Positions 46,207-56,301 of a stretch of 64,000 bases of DNA are shown here, one piece after another (position 1 is the stretch's first letter; every line of letters starts with the position of its first letter). The notes under the pieces were generated by a model, which worked only from the letters and a program-made list of their open reading frames with translations, was not told where the DNA came from and made no database searches. Origin of the DNA: Rhizobiales bacterium dw_265 (GTDB lineage: Bacteria; Pseudomonadota; Alphaproteobacteria; Micropepsales; Micropepsaceae); contig JAAVUU010000003.1 of the NCBI GenBank assembly GCA_018449595.1, forward strand, positions 558,001 through 622,000. The letters are read 5' to 3'. A program made the translations under genes and the position numbers.

Positions 46207-47868
46207 ATGACCAGAAAAGCCGGCATGGACCGGCGCGGCGTGATGCGCGGGGCGTTGCTGGGCGCCGCCGCCCTGCCGTCCCTGGCCGAGGCGCAGCCTT
46301 CACCTCAGTCCGCCGCCGACATGCTTGTGACCCGGGAGGATTTTCCGGTCGCCGACACGGCGGCCGGCCGGGTGCGCGGCTATGTCCGCAACGGCATCTT
46401 CGTGTTCAAGGGCATTCCCTATGGTGCCAGCACCGCCGGCGCGGCGCGATTCCAGCCGCCCGCCCCGCCGCTCCCCTGGACCGGCATCCGCAGCGCCCTT
46501 CAATTCGGCCCGGTCTGTCCGCAGCCGCCGCGCACCGGCCGGGAGAATGATGCCAACGCCTTTGTGTTCAACTGGAACGACGGTGCGCCGGGTGAGGATT
46601 GCCTCAGGGTGAATGTGTGGACGCCGGGCCTGGGCGGCAAGCGTCCGGTGATGGTGTGGATTCACGGCGGCGGCTTTGTTTCGGGGTCGGGCCAGGAACA
46701 GCCCGCCTATGACGGCGAGAATCTGGCGCGGCGCGGCGATGTGGTGGTGGTCACGCTCAATCACCGGCTGGGCGCGCTGGGCCATATGAACCTGGCGAAA
46801 TACGGTCCCCACTATGCGGCCTCCGGCAATGTGGGGATGCTCGACATCGTCGCGGCGCTCGCCTGGGTGCGGGACAATGCCGCCCGGTTCGGCGGCGATG
46901 CCGGCTGCGTCACCGTGTTCGGCCAGTCGGGCGGCGGCGGCAAGATCAATGTGCTGATGGCGATGCCGGCGGCCAGGGGCCTGTTCCATCGCGCCATCGT
47001 CGAAAGCGGCTCGATGCTGCGGGCGGCGTCGCAAGCCGATTCCGCCGCCTTCACGGATGAGGTGCTGGCCGAACTGGGCGTCACGCCGGATACCATCGCC
47101 AGCCTTGAAACCATGCCGGCCGAAAAACTGGTCGCGGCGGGCACCGCCGTAACGGCGCGCCATCGCGGCACCGGCTCCCCGGATATCGACGCCATGAGCA
47201 TGGGCGTCTGGGGGCCGGTGGTGGATGGCGCCGTCGTGCCGCGCCATCCTTACGATCCCGACGCGGCGCCGCTGGCGGCGGATGTGCCGCTGCTGGTCGG
47301 CACCACCCTGAACGAATTCGTCAACGCCCTGTTTCGTCCCGACATCGCGGCGGTGACCCCGGCCCAGGCCGTGGCCGGACTGGCCAGGGACTATGGCGAA
47401 CGGGCGGCCAATATTTACGCCGTGTTCGCCGCCGCCCATCCGGGTGACAAGCCCTGGCAGATCTGGTCGCGCGCCGCGGCGGGCGGGCATGTGCGCGCCC
47501 GTGCCATCACCCAGGCCCGGCTGAAGGCGGCCCAGGGCGCCGCGTCCGCCTGGCTTTACTGGTTCGTCTGGCAGACCCCGATCCTGGATGGCCGGCCGGG
47601 CGCTTTTCACTGCGCGGAAATCGCCTTTGCCTTCGACAATGTCGAAATCGCCGCTTCGATGACGGGCGGTGGACCGCGGGCGCACGCCCTGGCGGCGCGG
47701 GTCAGCGATGCCTGGATCGCCTTTGCCCGTAGCGGCAATCCCAACCATCCCGGCCTGCCGCACTGGGCGCCCTTCGATGCCCAGACCCAGGTGACGATGG
47801 TGTTGGACGATGTGTGCGCGGCGCTGGGCGCGCCTGACAAGGCCGAGCAGGCGGTGCTCGCCGGCTAA
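46207..47868 (+). CDS. Type-B carboxylesterase, exported
   Basis: 553 residues from ATG 46207. Tat-like signal ([22 protein letters not shown]). Alpha/beta hydrolase with oxyanion loop [15 protein letters not shown], nucleophile elbow FGQSGGGGK (family usually GESAGG), acidic residue in GTTLNEF and catalytic His in [12 protein letters not shown]. It converts esters in the periplasm; close relatives are labelled carboxylesterase/lipase. The GQSGGG elbow is a modest deviation. Start is divergent from mtgA, 78 bases apart. Confidence 0.9.
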   Translation: MTRKAGMDRRGVMRGALLGAAALPSLAEAQPSPQSAADMLVTREDFPVADTAAGRVRGYVRNGIFVFKGIPYGASTAGAARFQPPAPPLPWTGIRSALQFGPVCPQPPRTGRENDANAFVFNWNDGAPGEDCLRVNVWTPGLGGKRPVMVWIHGGGFVSGSGQEQPAYDGENLARRGDVVVVTLNHRLGALGHMNLAKYGPHYAASGNVGMLDIVAALAWVRDNAARFGGDAGCVTVFGQSGGGGKINVLMAMPAARGLFHRAIVESGSMLRAASQADSAAFTDEVLAELGVTPDTIASLETMPAEKLVAAGTAVTARHRGTGSPDIDAMSMGVWGPVVDGAVVPRHPYDPDAAPLAADVPLLVGTTLNEFVNALFRPDIAAVTPAQAVAGLARDYGERAANIYAVFAAAHPGDKPWQIWSRAAAGGHVRARAITQARLKAAQGAASAWLYWFVWQTPILDGRPGAFHCAEIAFAFDNVEIAASMTGGGPRAHALAARVSDAWIAFARSGNPNHPGLPHWAPFDAQTQVTMVLDDVCAALGAPDKAEQAVLAG

Positions 47869-47948
47869 AATTTTGCCAAGCCGCCGCGCCGGGATGGCGT
47901 GGCGCCGCCGCCGATGCTAACTCTCGCCCGCCAACACGGGATTCGCCC

Positions 47949-48755
47949 ATGCATGATATTGTGATGTCCATCATCCTGGGCATTGTCGAAGGGTTGAGCG
48001 AATTCCTGCCCATCTCGTCCACCGGCCATCTGCTGGTGGCGGAGAAGCTGCTGGATCTGGGCGATGACTGGGAATCCTTCACGATCGTCATCCAGCTGGG
48101 CGCGATCCTGGCGGTGGTGGTCTATTATTTCAAAACCTTCTGGACGGCCGTCGTCACCCTGCCGACTTCGGCCCATTCCCGCAGTTTTGCCCTGGGCATC
48201 ATCCTGGCGTTGCTGCCGTCGGTCGTGGTCGGATTGCTGGTCAAGAAATTCCTGGACAGGGTGCTGCTCAGTCCCGCGCATGCCATGCCGGTGATCGCGA
48301 CGACCTGGCTCCTGGGGGGCATCGTGATCCTGTTTCTGGAGCGTATCGCGCCGCCCTCAAAATGGTTCGACGGCACCAAATTGCCCCTGGCCAAGGCTTT
48401 CCAGATCGGCTGCTGCCAGGTTCTTTCGATCATTCCGGGCGTCTCGCGCTCCGGCGCCACCATCCTGGGCGGTGAATTGCTGGGGGTGGATCGCACCGCC
48501 GCCACCATGTTCACCTTCTATCTGGCGGTGCCGACCATGGTGGCCGCGACCGTCAAGCAATTGCACGACAAGGGCGCCTCGCTCAGCCACGGCCAGGAAA
48601 TCAACATCGCCATCGGCTTTGTGGTGTCCTTTGTCGTGGCGTATGTCGTGATCGGCGGCTTCCTGCACATCGTCAAAAAGTACGGCCTCAAGCCATTCGG
48701 CTGGTACCGCATCGCCGCTGGATTGGCGTTGACCGCTTACCTGGTCATCCACTGA
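47949..48755 (+). CDS. uppP: Undecaprenyl-diphosphatase UppP (BacA family)
   Basis: 268 residues, eight spans. Signatures IILGIVEGLSEFLPISSTGHLLVAEKLL and IIPGVSRSGATILGGELLGVDRTAATMFTFYLAVPTM carry the catalytic Glu, Ser and Arg residues. Regenerates undecaprenyl phosphate, the lipid carrier for cell wall and polysaccharide synthesis, at the periplasmic face. Confidence 0.96.
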   Translation: MHDIVMSIILGIVEGLSEFLPISSTGHLLVAEKLLDLGDDWESFTIVIQLGAILAVVVYYFKTFWTAVVTLPTSAHSRSFALGIILALLPSVVVGLLVKKFLDRVLLSPAHAMPVIATTWLLGGIVILFLERIAPPSKWFDGTKLPLAKAFQIGCCQVLSIIPGVSRSGATILGGELLGVDRTAATMFTFYLAVPTMVAATVKQLHDKGASLSHGQEINIAIGFVVSFVVAYVVIGGFLHIVKKYGLKPFGWYRIAAGLALTAYLVIH

Positions 48756-48758
48756 CGT

Positions 48759-49727
48759 CTATCGCGCCGGGGCGTTTTCCTTGCGCGCCTGGGAGTCGGC
48801 ATATTCGCCCTTCGAGCGATAGCGCCACAGATAGGACGGGATCACCGCCTCGACGGATGTCGGCGTGATACCCAGGTCCGCCAGTCCCGCGGCGGTGGGC
48901 GATACGATATTGTCATGCTTCAGCAGCCGCACCTGATCCACGGTCAGGATCGGATTGGGCAGCAGTTGCAGGAAGACGGCGTTCAGGGCGGCAATGCCGA
49001 AGGGCAGGGGGATCAAGGCGCGGCTGCGGCCGGTTTCGCGCAGGATCAGCTGCAGCAGTTCCTTGAAGGAATAGACCGACGGCCCGCCCAGTTCGAAGGT
49101 GCGGCCGCGCGCCGTCTCGGAGGTCAGCACCGTCACGATCGCCTGCGCCACATCGCCCACGAACACCGGCTGGAAGCGGGTCTTGCCGCCGCCCACCAGC
49201 GGCAGCGCCGGGAAGAAGCGCGCCATCTCGGCGAACTTGTTGAAGAAGCCGTCTTCCGGCCCGAAAATGATGGAGGGGCGCAGGATCACCGCGTTCGGGA
49301 AGGTCTCTCGCACATTCTGTTCGCCTTTCGCCTTGGTCACCGCATAATCGGCGTTGGACTCCGCATCGGCGCCGATGGCCGAGACATGCACCAGCGCGGT
49401 GGCGCCCGCGGCCGCCGCCGCCTGGGCGATATGGGCGGCGCCTTCGGCCTGCACATCTTCAAAGGACTGGCCCTTTTCGAACAGGATGCCGGTCAGGTTG
49501 ATGACGGCGTTCGATCCCGCCACCGCCGCCGCAACCGCCTCTGCATCGGAGACGTCGCATTTCACGAAATCGATCTGGCCGACCGTGCCCAGCGGGCGCA
49601 GGAAGAAGGCGCGGTTGGGATGGCGCGTCGCCACCTTGATCCGCCAGCCCGCCCGGGCCAGCGCCCTGACCGTATGGCGGCCCAGAAAACCGGAACCGCC
49701 GAAAACCGTGACCAGCCTGGTATCCAT
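48759..49727 (-). CDS. Complex I NDUFA9-like NAD(P)-binding protein
   Basis: 322 residues from ATG 49727. Atypical SDR fold: VTVFGGSGFLGRHTVRALARAGW, then VINLTGILFEKGQSF, YAVTKAKGEQ and ILRPSIIFGPEDGFFNKFAEMA, all hallmarks of the NDUFA9 group. The mitochondrial homologue is an accessory subunit of complex I; bacterial members are common in Alphaproteobacteria and may bind a respiratory complex. No nuo genes in this window. Confidence 0.9.
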   Translation of the reverse strand: MDTRLVTVFGGSGFLGRHTVRALARAGWRIKVATRHPNRAFFLRPLGTVGQIDFVKCDVSDAEAVAAAVAGSNAVINLTGILFEKGQSFEDVQAEGAAHIAQAAAAAGATALVHVSAIGADAESNADYAVTKAKGEQNVRETFPNAVILRPSIIFGPEDGFFNKFAEMARFFPALPLVGGGKTRFQPVFVGDVAQAIVTVLTSETARGRTFELGGPSVYSFKELLQLILRETGRSRALIPLPFGIAALNAVFLQLLPNPILTVDQVRLLKHDNIVSPTAAGLADLGITPTSVEAVIPSYLWRYRSKGEYADSQARKENAPAR

Positions 49728-49934
49728 GGGGGCAATCCTCGCGCGAGACCCGTTTGGTTTAGCCAAAAAGGGGCGGGGAGGAAATGCCCCAAACCGCCGC
49801 GTCGCGGGCCTGTTGCGGCCGCGGCTTTTGCCAGGGATTGGGCGGCAAAAACCGGCAATTGACTTATATTGACTTGGGCGGCGGCGGCCCCTAAACATCG
49901 CGCCCTTGCTCGGATCGGCCAGCCGGTTCGATGT

Positions 49935-50019
<85 letters not shown>

Positions 50020-50188
50020 GTTAATCTTTCGTCCATGTTCGCGGACGTCCAGAAGCCCTGGTATTTCAAACACTTAGTGTCCGCTGGCATCCGCCGCTGC
50101 TCTGGTCCTACCGCCGATTTTGTGGGACCAGTGTGGGACCAGAGTGTGCATCGTGGGGCTGAACACTCCCAACCTTGGGAGTATTCAA

Positions 50189-51409
50189 ATGACTTTAACA
50201 GATGTGACGTGCCGGTCGACCAGACCCGGTTCGAAGCGGCGGAAACTGTCCGACGGCGAGGGCCTTCAGCTATGGATCGCGCCAAAGGGACCGCGCCACT
50301 GGCGATTCATTTATCGATATGACGGGAAGCAAAAGACCCTGTGCCTCGGTGCGTATCCGAAGCTTGGCTTGGCAGATGCCAGAGCCGAACGGGATCGGGC
50401 CCGAGCGCTATTGAGAGAGGGTAGGGATCCGCTCATCGAGCGGGCCCGGACCGAGTTGGCCGAGGTCGAACGGCAGCATTCCGAGGAGACCTTCCGCAAT
50501 ATCGCACGTGAGTTCGTCGCCAAATGCCAGCGCGAAGGCTACGCCGAGGTCACGCTCTGGAAGAAGCAATGGCTGCTCGACATGGCCATGCCTTACATAG
50601 GCGACTTTCTCGTGAGAGAAACCCGGCCAATCCATGTCTTGCAAGTATTGCAGAAGGTGGAAGCCAAGGGCCAATACGAGACCGCTCGCAGGCTGCGTTC
50701 TACTATTGGCTCCGTCTTCCGCTTCGCGATCGCAACAGCGCGGTGTGACCTCGATCCAACCGTCTCACTTCGCGGCGCCATCGCGACGCCGAAGGTGAAG
50801 TCCCATGCGGCCATCACCGATCCGGAGGGCTTCGGGGCGTTATTGAGAGCCATCGATGGATTTGGTGGCCAGCCGCAGACGGTCGCTGGATTGAAGCTGT
50901 TGGCCTTGTTGTTTCCGCGGCCAGGAGAACTCCGACTATCGAAATGGCCAGAGTACGATTTTAAACGATGCGTTTGGACGATACCGGCTGAGCGCATGAA
51001 AATGCGGGTCGAGCACAAGGTTCCGTTGGCGCCACAGGCGATCGCAATCCTGAATCAGCTGCGGGAATTCTCTGGCCATAAGGAATACGTCTTCCCTGGA
51101 CTTGAAGGTTCGAGCGAAAAGTCCCTGTGCGAGAACGTCTTCAACCAAGCGCTTCGGCGCATGGGCTACGAGCATGACGAGATGACGTCGCATGGGTTCC
51201 GGTCTTCCGCATCCAGCCTGTTGAACGACAGCGACATCTGGAATCCGGATGCCATAGAGCGCCAATTGGCACATGCCGAGGCCAATCTGGTTCGGCGCAT
51301 TTATGCCCGAAACGCGCACTGGAAATTGCGCGTTCAGATGATGGCGTGGTGGGCGGACTATCTGGACGAGCTTCGCACCACCGCCACCTCAAAGAAGATG
51401 GTGGCTTAG
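50189..51409 (+). CDS. P4-type tyrosine integrase
   Basis: 406 residues from ATG 50189 (the frame is open further upstream into the tRNA-proximal region). Residues about 10-85: DUF4102-like arm-binding domain (RRKLSDGEGLQLWIAPKGPRHW, KQKTLCLGAYPKLGLADAR). Core-binding domain EETFRNIAREFVAKCQREGYAEVT onward. Catalytic domain: Arg in LLFPRPGELRLSKW, His-x-x-Arg in TSHGFRSSASSLLN, His in QLAHAEANLVRR and the nucleophile Tyr in IYARNAH. All main catalytic residues are present, so it should be active. Faces away from tRNA-Leu at the island edge. Confidence 0.95.
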   Translation: MTLTDVTCRSTRPGSKRRKLSDGEGLQLWIAPKGPRHWRFIYRYDGKQKTLCLGAYPKLGLADARAERDRARALLREGRDPLIERARTELAEVERQHSEETFRNIAREFVAKCQREGYAEVTLWKKQWLLDMAMPYIGDFLVRETRPIHVLQVLQKVEAKGQYETARRLRSTIGSVFRFAIATARCDLDPTVSLRGAIATPKVKSHAAITDPEGFGALLRAIDGFGGQPQTVAGLKLLALLFPRPGELRLSKWPEYDFKRCVWTIPAERMKMRVEHKVPLAPQAIAILNQLREFSGHKEYVFPGLEGSSEKSLCENVFNQALRRMGYEHDEMTSHGFRSSASSLLNDSDIWNPDAIERQLAHAEANLVRRIYARNAHWKLRVQMMAWWADYLDELRTTATSKKMVA

Positions 51410-51413
51410 TCGT

Positions 51414-51450
51414 AACGACAATGGCGGGCGTCTGTCCCGTCATTGTCGTT
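51414..51450. repeat. 15-bp hairpin just after the integrase gene
   Basis: Arms 51414-51428 and 51436-51450 (core AACGACAATG / CATTGTCGTT, then CGGG/CCCG across one G-T pair) enclose a 7-base loop. It starts five bases after the integrase stop. No T-run follows, so it is either a factor-dependent terminator, an RNA-stabilising stem or a protein-binding dyad. Confidence 0.7.
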
Positions 51451-51523
51451 GTTATGACTTCGTCCATCCATTCGATGAGAAAAGCCCCTTTGGCACGGGA
51501 ACATCATATCGAGCTTTGAATAT

Positions 51524-52033
51524 ATGAAACTCACAAATGAAATTTGCCGTACAGCGAAGGTCAGCGAGAAAAGACAGAAGCTTTCTGATGGAGGAGGGTT
51601 GCAGCTTTGGATTCAGCCGACGGGCTCACGACATTGGTATCTGATCTATCAATATCGGAAGGTGCAAAAGCAGGTCGCGTTGGGACCTTATCCGGTCGTT
51701 TTGCTTTCGGAAGCGAGAAAGATGCGCCTGCAAGCGCAGCGTCGGCACCTCGGGTATGACCCAAGCGTGATGACACCTCATGGATTTCGCGCGACAGCTT
51801 GTTCGCTTCTCAACGAATCCGGTCTGTGGAATCCGGATGCTATAGAAAGACAATTGGCTCATATCGAGAGCAACAACGTGCGTAGAGTCTATGCTCGGGG
51901 AACCTATTGGAATGAGCGTGTCAGAATGATGGTTTGGTGGGCCGATTATTTGGATACTTTACTTACCGGGCAGAGGGAGGGGTTCATGAGTGCTCCCGGA
52001 GCTCATTTAAGGCTCGTGTATGATTCCGTATGA
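51524..52033 (+). pseudogene. Integrase remnant with in-frame internal deletion
   Basis: 169 codons, open throughout. The first ~70 residues match the arm-binding domain of the adjacent integrase (KRQKLSDGGGLQLWIQPTGSRHW, VALGPYPVVLLSEAR). At about residue 73 it jumps to the C-terminal catalytic end (HLGYDPSVMTPHGFRATACSLLN, QLAHIESNNVRRVYARG, MVWWADYLD). The core-binding domain and the first catalytic Arg are lost while HxxR, His and Tyr remain, so it cannot recombine alone. It derives from a related but not identical integrase, implying an earlier insertion at the same tRNA. Confidence 0.85.
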
Positions 52034-52174
52034 CGCTGGACCGCTCCGGTGTCTCCACGAATCAATGTTCAAATGGACATGGCATTATCAATCCCCTGCT
52101 TATTGATAACTTCCGACATTTGACAGCAATGGCGAGCCAACCCAAAATCCCGAAGATCCAGAAAGGGTAGGGCC

Positions 52175-53058
52175 ATGGGCCGCCAGATCGGCTACACCCG
52201 CGTTTCGACCGACGACCTGCATGGCAAAGCCCAAAAGGCGGCCCTGCACGCCGTCCCCTGTGACCTACTTTTCTTTGAACAAGAATCCGGCGCCAACCGG
52301 GAAAGGCCGGAGCTCGCCCGGGCCCTGAAGGAGCTGCGAAGCGGCGACACCTTGGTCGTTGCCCGCCTGGAGCGGCTGGGACGCTCCCTGATCCGCCTGC
52401 TTCAGATCATGGAAGATCTGGAGACGAGGGGGGTGCATTCCGGTCCTTGGCCGAAGGGTTCGATATGCGGACCGACGAAGGCCAACTGATGATGCAGCAG
52501 CTGGGCTCCTTCGCTGAATTTGAGCGGAAGCGGATTACCGCCCGCATTAATTCTGGGATCGCGGCCGCCAAAAAGCGTGGCGTCGTTTTTGGTAATCCCC
52601 GACTAAAGGCCCGCGATAAGGAAACGATCAGGAAGATCGTTCGCGCCCGGGATGAGACCTATGTGACCCAGCTGATCGACACTATGGACACCTTCATGCC
52701 GACGGTCCTGGAGCTCCGGCCGAAGAGGCCCTGGCCCAAAGTGGCTGAAGCGGTGTCCAGAACCACGGGCGTGACTTGGACGGTGGAGTGCCTGACCCGC
52801 AGCGTCCGGCGGCTGGTGGGGGAGGGGATAGTCGACCGCAAGGTGCTCGGAAAGGCGCCAAGGGCACGCCGCCGACGAAGCGAAGAGCTTGCCTTGCTTG
52901 TGCAGGGGTTGGCTTTGACCAATCCCGGGCTGTCGCTGCGTGGTATAGGGAGCCAGCTGGAGGCCATGAAGATCCGGACGCCGGCTGGCAAGCCAACTTG
53001 GTCGGCAGCCTCAGTCGCTCATCTCATGAATAAGGTCCCCGGTGCTCCAGGCCAATAA
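52175..53058 (+). pseudogene. Serine recombinase/resolvase, frameshifted
   Basis: Frame 1 (52175-52489) encodes the N-terminal catalytic domain: IGYTRVSTDD with the Ser nucleophile, FFEQESGANRERPEL, and VARLERLGRSLIRLLQIMEDLETRGVH. Frame 2 then supplies the expected continuation (LAEGFDMRTDEGQLMMQQLGSFAEFERKRITARINSGIAAAKKRG) and a C-terminal helix-turn-helix extension to 53058. Switching frames requires restoring one base at about 52431-52440, next to a six-G run. So this is a one-base deletion, or a sequencing error in the G-run. Intact length would be about 294 residues. Confidence 0.85.
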
Positions 53059-53959
53059 CCCGACCGAACCCACCGACGACGAGCTGGAAGCGATGGCGTG
53101 TGCCCTCGCGGCAAGTGGCCGCTATCGTATTCAGCGCCGGCTTCGGCCAAGGCCCAAGCTCGATGTGCCCGTGGGCACTGAGCTCAAGCAGGCACTGTTC
53201 GTCGATGTGGAGAGCACAGGCCTGGACCACCAATCCGACGAGATCATCGAGTTGGCCATGGTGCCATTCACCTATGGGGCCGACGGTCAGATCTACGAGG
53301 TGAAAGAGCCCTTCCAGCGGCTCAACCAACCCTCGAAGCCAATCTCGGCTGAGATCACCAAGCTGACCGGGATCACGAATGAGATGGTGGCTGGGCACGT
53401 CATAAACCCTAGCGAGGTCGAAGACTTTGCCCAAGATGCAGTCTTAGTAATCGCCCACAATGCTGGATTCGATCGCCGTTTCGTTGAAAAGCTGGCTCCT
53501 GGGTTCGCTCTAAAGGCATGGGCATGCTCCCAGACCCAGATCGACTGGGCGCACGAGGGGATCGAAGGCACCCGCCTTTCATACCTCGTCGCCAGCGCCG
53601 GATATTTCTATGACAAGCATCGGGCAGCAAACGACTGCCTGGCCGCAATCGAGCTTCTCGCATCGCCATTGCCGGACAGCGGGGCTTTGGGGCTCGCAAA
53701 GCTACTCCAGAATGCTCGTATGCCGACTTGGCGCATCTGGGCGGAAAACTCGCCTTTCGATCTGAAGGATGTACTGAAGGCACGGGGTTACCGCTGGAAC
53801 CCAGATGGCACACCGTTTCCGAAAGCGTGGTTTATCGACGTGTCCGATGATGATCGCCAAGCCGAGCTGAATTTCCTGCAGAAAGAAATTTACCAGCGCG
53901 ATATCCAATTGCTCACGCGCAGGATCGATGCATTCAACAGGTTTTCCGATCGAGCTTGA
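53042..53959 (+). CDS. DnaQ-like 3'-5' exonuclease with C-terminal extension
   Basis: 305 residues from a GTG at 53042 that overlaps the recombinase 3' end by 17 bases. DEDDh exonuclease motifs: FVDVESTG (D55, E57), IAHNAGFDRRF (D142) and HRAANDCLAA (H191, D196). A C-terminal part (about 220-305) has WRIWAENSPFDLKDVLKARGYRWN and ELNFLQKEIYQRD, a companion region seen with this exonuclease type. Degrades DNA from the 3' end. Located between the recombinase remnant and the Gabija-like genes; it could be an accessory defence nuclease. Confidence 0.88.
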   Translation: MLQANNPTEPTDDELEAMACALAASGRYRIQRRLRPRPKLDVPVGTELKQALFVDVESTGLDHQSDEIIELAMVPFTYGADGQIYEVKEPFQRLNQPSKPISAEITKLTGITNEMVAGHVINPSEVEDFAQDAVLVIAHNAGFDRRFVEKLAPGFALKAWACSQTQIDWAHEGIEGTRLSYLVASAGYFYDKHRAANDCLAAIELLASPLPDSGALGLAKLLQNARMPTWRIWAENSPFDLKDVLKARGYRWNPDGTPFPKAWFIDVSDDDRQAELNFLQKEIYQRDIQLLTRRIDAFNRFSDRA

Positions 53960-54154
53960 CATAGCTGCTTGCTGCACGAAGGCCCGAATTATTGATGGTT
54001 GCCCTTTTAGAGACCTGTAACTCAGTTTCGCCGCTGCACGGATCTAATCCCGCTATCTGTACTTGTGATTGCCGCACCTCACTTGGCGCGTTGGTACGAG
54101 CTCTATTTTCGTTTATTGCGCCAGTCCCCTTAGAGGGACGTCTGCGCTCCGGGG

Positions 54155-56299
54155 GTGACATTGCATATTTCTAAGCTGCAGTTAGTAAATTACCGCAATT
54201 TTCCCCGCGCTGACGTGTTGTTTAAGCCTGGAATCAACACAATCATCGGCGAGAACGGCGCGGGAAAGACTAATCTTTTTCGGGCCATTCGCCTCCTTCT
54301 CGACGACAACATGTTGCGGGCAGCCTATCGACTGGATGAGGGCGATTTTCATCGAGGGCTAGGCGATTGGCGCGGGCATTGGATCATCATCAGCGTCGAA
54401 TTCGACAACGTCTCGAAAGACGAAGCAATCCAGTCGCTATTCCTGCATGGCACGGGCAACATTGACGGAGACGATATTGGCCGCGCCACTTACAACCTAA
54501 TATTCAGGCCGAAAGCGTCAGTGCGCGCGAACCTGGCGGAACTAGAGGAAGGCGATGTCGACGGCCTGAGCGACGTTCTATCGAAGGTGACGATCGCGGA
54601 TTACGAAACGATTTTTACAGGAAAGAGCGAAGCGAATTTCACCGACCCCGACGTATATAAGAGACTGGTTGGTGATTTCGACGTTGTTCTTTTTCCCGAT
54701 GCGTCCTTTCCGCCGGAGATAGGCGGCAAGATCCCCGGAATCATGGCCGTATCGAAAGAGGTTTGCTTCACCTTCGTCCAAGCGTTGCGGGATGTCGTCG
54801 CTGACTTTCAGAACAGCCGGACCAACCCGCTCCTGACCTTGCTGAAGAGCAAGAGTGGCGAGATCGACCCAGGCGACTTTGCCTCGATCACCACTATGGT
54901 CGAGACTCTTAACACGGCGATCGAGGAGCTTCCCGACGTCATGACTATTCGGTCCGATATCCGCAGCACCATCAATGACGCTGCTGGCGAAACTTATTCT
55001 CCGCACGGCTTGTCAATCAAATCCGATCTTTCCAATGAGGCCGACCGGCTATTTCAGTCCTTAAAGCTGTTCGTCGGGGAGGCAGAGCCTGGCTACGAAG
55101 GCGCCATTCACGAGCTGAGCCTCGGCGGCGCTAACCTCATTTACCTCACGCTGAAGTTGCTCGAATTCAAATACCAGAAGGCCAAGCAGTCTTTCGCCAA
55201 CTTTCTGGTGGTCGAGGAGCCGGAGGCGCATATTCACACTCACATACAAAAGACGCTGTTCGACAGGTTGAACTATAGCGACACACAGATCATCTACTCC
55301 ACTCACTCCACCCACATCTCCGAGGTCTGCAACGTCGAGGCCATTAATGTGCTGGGACGCAACGGCGGCGCCTGCGAAGTCTATCAGCCTTCAATAGGTC
55401 TCGGACCTGAGGAGATCGGAAACATCCAGCGCTATCTGGATGCAGTGCGCAGCAACTTGCTGTTCGCCAAAAGCGTAGTCTTGGTCGAAGGTGACGCCGA
55501 AGAGATACTGATCCCCATCTTAATCAAGAAGGTGTTTGGGGTTAGTCTTGATGAACTGGGCGTCAGCCTGATCAACATCCGCAGCACAGGATTCGCGAAC
55601 GTCGCTGTGCTGTTCCACGATCAGCGGATCCGCAAACGCTGCGCCGTCATCACGGATCTAGATGATGCCTTCATAGACACAGCTGTCGACCCCTTAGATG
55701 ACGATGCCGACAAAAAGGCCAAGGCCTCGGCGCTCGCTGCCCAAAAGGCCGGCTTGGAGCGGAAGACCGCTTTGAACACATTCACGAGCGGCAATAAATG
55801 GCTATCGGCACACTTTGCCGACTACACGTTCGAGGTCGACTTCCTGATCAGCGGTGCAAACTCTGCGAAAGTCGTCAGCGTCTTGGGTGATGTCTACAAG
55901 TCGGCGCCGACCATCGCTCAGGCGAAAGCAGAGCTGGAGAATAAAGACATCGCCGTCTCGGGCACGCGCATGATGAACATGGCCAACCGATTGGGGAAGG
56001 GATGGTTTGCCATCCTGCTGGGCAAGGTAGTCGATCACCACACGATTATTCCCAGCTACATTCTGGACGCTGTCTTCGCGGCCCATCTCATGCCGAGTAC
56101 GGAGGTCTGGGCCAATGTCCTCGCATACAGGATCCGACTTCAAGAGAAAGATGGCCTTGTGGGACCGACCGCGATTGCTGAGGTGCGAGGAGCGTTAAAG
56201 ACTTACCGTGAAGGCGCAATAAACTTTGCTGCAATGCGCACAGCCATGCTCAAGGCTCTGCCAGGTGACGAAATCAACGAAGTGCTTGCGGACTTCTAA
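54155..56299 (+). CDS. gajA: OLD-family ATP-dependent endonuclease, GajA-like
   Basis: 714 residues starting at GTG 54155. ATPase part: Walker A IGENGAGKTNLF (residues 31-42), signature LSLGGANLIYL, Walker B FLVVEEPEAHIHTHIQ and H-loop IIYSTHSTHISEV. TOPRIM nuclease part: SVVLVEGDAEEILIPIL (conserved Glu pair), CAVITDLDDAFID (DxD), and a C-terminal region with KGWFAILLGK. Paired with a helicase two bases downstream, which defines a Gabija-like system, an anti-phage defence that nicks or cleaves DNA when nucleotide pools fall. It is longer than well-known GajA (near 580 residues), mostly in the linker regions. Confidence 0.85.
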   Translation: MTLHISKLQLVNYRNFPRADVLFKPGINTIIGENGAGKTNLFRAIRLLLDDNMLRAAYRLDEGDFHRGLGDWRGHWIIISVEFDNVSKDEAIQSLFLHGTGNIDGDDIGRATYNLIFRPKASVRANLAELEEGDVDGLSDVLSKVTIADYETIFTGKSEANFTDPDVYKRLVGDFDVVLFPDASFPPEIGGKIPGIMAVSKEVCFTFVQALRDVVADFQNSRTNPLLTLLKSKSGEIDPGDFASITTMVETLNTAIEELPDVMTIRSDIRSTINDAAGETYSPHGLSIKSDLSNEADRLFQSLKLFVGEAEPGYEGAIHELSLGGANLIYLTLKLLEFKYQKAKQSFANFLVVEEPEAHIHTHIQKTLFDRLNYSDTQIIYSTHSTHISEVCNVEAINVLGRNGGACEVYQPSIGLGPEEIGNIQRYLDAVRSNLLFAKSVVLVEGDAEEILIPILIKKVFGVSLDELGVSLINIRSTGFANVAVLFHDQRIRKRCAVITDLDDAFIDTAVDPLDDDADKKAKASALAAQKAGLERKTALNTFTSGNKWLSAHFADYTFEVDFLISGANSAKVVSVLGDVYKSAPTIAQAKAELENKDIAVSGTRMMNMANRLGKGWFAILLGKVVDHHTIIPSYILDAVFAAHLMPSTEVWANVLAYRIRLQEKDGLVGPTAIAEVRGALKTYREGAINFAAMRTAMLKALPGDEINEVLADF

Positions 56300-56301
56300 C
56301 C

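Noticed and set aside
53950..54154. TTGACA at 53956 as a sigma-70 promoter for the Gabija-like genes
   Set aside because: No convincing -10 element at 16-18 bases; too weak to list.
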